From positions 1,612,001-1,676,000 of the forward strand of contig NZ_CP063373.1 of assembly GCF_015160855.1 (NCBI RefSeq): DNA of 64,000 nucleotides. The letters run 5' to 3'. The translations under genes and the position numbers were made by a program. The notes beneath the pieces are model-generated. The model made no database searches. It was not told where the DNA came from and worked only from the letters and a program-made list of their open reading frames with translations. Source of the stretch: Streptomyces ferrugineus. Lineage in GTDB: Bacteria > Actinomycetota > Actinomycetes > Streptomycetales > Streptomycetaceae. Below, piece by piece: positions 63,815 through 64,000 of this stretch (position 1 is the first letter of the stretch; each line of letters begins with the position of its first letter).

Positions 63815-64000
63815 ATGAGCGCGCACGCTCTCGACCGGGACCTGGAGGACCTCGCCGCCTCGGCGCGGGCCGCGCTGGTGCGCGAGATCGACCTGAGCGG
63901 GGCGTGGGCCGGCGACCCCGTGTGGCGGGACGTCTTCGGGGCCGTGCCGCGGCATCTGTTCGTGCCGTACTACTACGTCGGCGTCGCCGGCGGCTACGAG
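63815..64000 (+). CDS. Protein-L-isoaspartate O-methyltransferase-like, cut by the window end
   Basis: First 62 codons of a larger gene; open to the end of the window. The N-terminal helix [16 protein letters not shown] followed by [12 protein letters not shown] is the start seen in actinobacterial PCMT-like methyltransferases, which repair damaged aspartyl residues or modify peptides. The catalytic SAM domain lies outside the window. Divergent from the hemoglobin gene. Confidence 0.75.
   Translation, partial: MSAHALDRDLEDLAASARAALVREIDLSGAWAGDPVWRDVFGAVPRHLFVPYYYVGVAGGYE

Noticed and set aside
63737..63955. Minus-strand open frame opposite the methyltransferase start
   Set aside because: Antisense to a better-supported gene start and without recognisable domain.

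Overview
The window reads as chromosomal DNA of a Streptomyces: very high GC, frequent GTG starts, many 4-base ATGA/GTGA stop/start overlaps, and marker genes typical of the genus (a melC1-melC2 tyrosinase operon, an AfsA/ScbA-type gamma-butyrolactone synthase beside an ArpA/ScbR-type receptor, a LAxTG class-E sortase substrate, a second single-strand binding protein, a Streptomyces-type inositol operon). From memory the order copZ-copA ... melC ... ssb resembles the SCO27xx-SCO26xx part of the S. coelicolor chromosome; this was not checked by alignment.

Layout. 0-7.7 kb: copper efflux (copZ-copA behind a CsoR-like operator), a TetR regulator divergent from an MmpL transporter with two tandem operators between them, a zinc alcohol dehydrogenase and a GNAT acetyltransferase. 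7.7-13.7 kb: a small HTH protein and an inositol catabolic operon (iolC, aldolase, iolD, mmsA/iolA) from which iolB seems to be missing. 13.8-24.2 kb: an S15 hydrolase fused to an ABC ATPase plus its permease, a von Willebrand lipoprotein, a long-chain acyl-CoA synthetase, an unknown membrane protein and a GH26-like glycosidase. 24.1-33.7 kb, minus strand: an eight-gene, translationally coupled exopolysaccharide operon (GT4, polyprenyl-P glycosylphosphotransferase, Wzy-like polymerase, MurJ/Wzx-like flippase, polysaccharide deacetylase, GT4, Wzz-like protein, CelD/FemAB-type acetyltransferase). 34.0-38.2 kb: six small exported proteins of unknown function, three of them tandem paralogues, separated by very strong hairpins and followed by a GH16-like glucanase.

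38.3-45.7 kb: a VKOR protein, the melC operon, a DUF2087 regulator, and a gamma-butyrolactone cassette (receptor, AfsA-like synthase, epimerase-like protein, SDR reductase, D-2-hydroxyacid dehydrogenase), with an autoregulator-element-like palindrome in front of the dehydrogenase. 45.7-50.6 kb is a decayed segment: an alcohol dehydrogenase and an isochorismate synthase, both with internal deletions and spliced end to end, an MFS/TetR drug-efflux pair that is intact, and a frameshifted tyrosine-integrase fragment.

50.6-64 kb: an exonuclease-BRCT-BRCT-TerD fusion, tRNA-Arg(TCT), two dynamin/Era-like GTPases followed by ssbB, a thioester/LAxTG cell-wall protein, a small exported protein, ettA, an acyl-CoA thioesterase, a hypothetical, a group II truncated hemoglobin and the start of a protein-L-isoaspartate methyltransferase cut by the window end. 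The strongest candidates for something under-described are the exopolysaccharide operon plus the neighbouring block of exported orphan proteins (a possible cell-surface matrix locus), the exonuclease-BRCT-TerD fusion, and the peptidase-ABC ATPase fusion.
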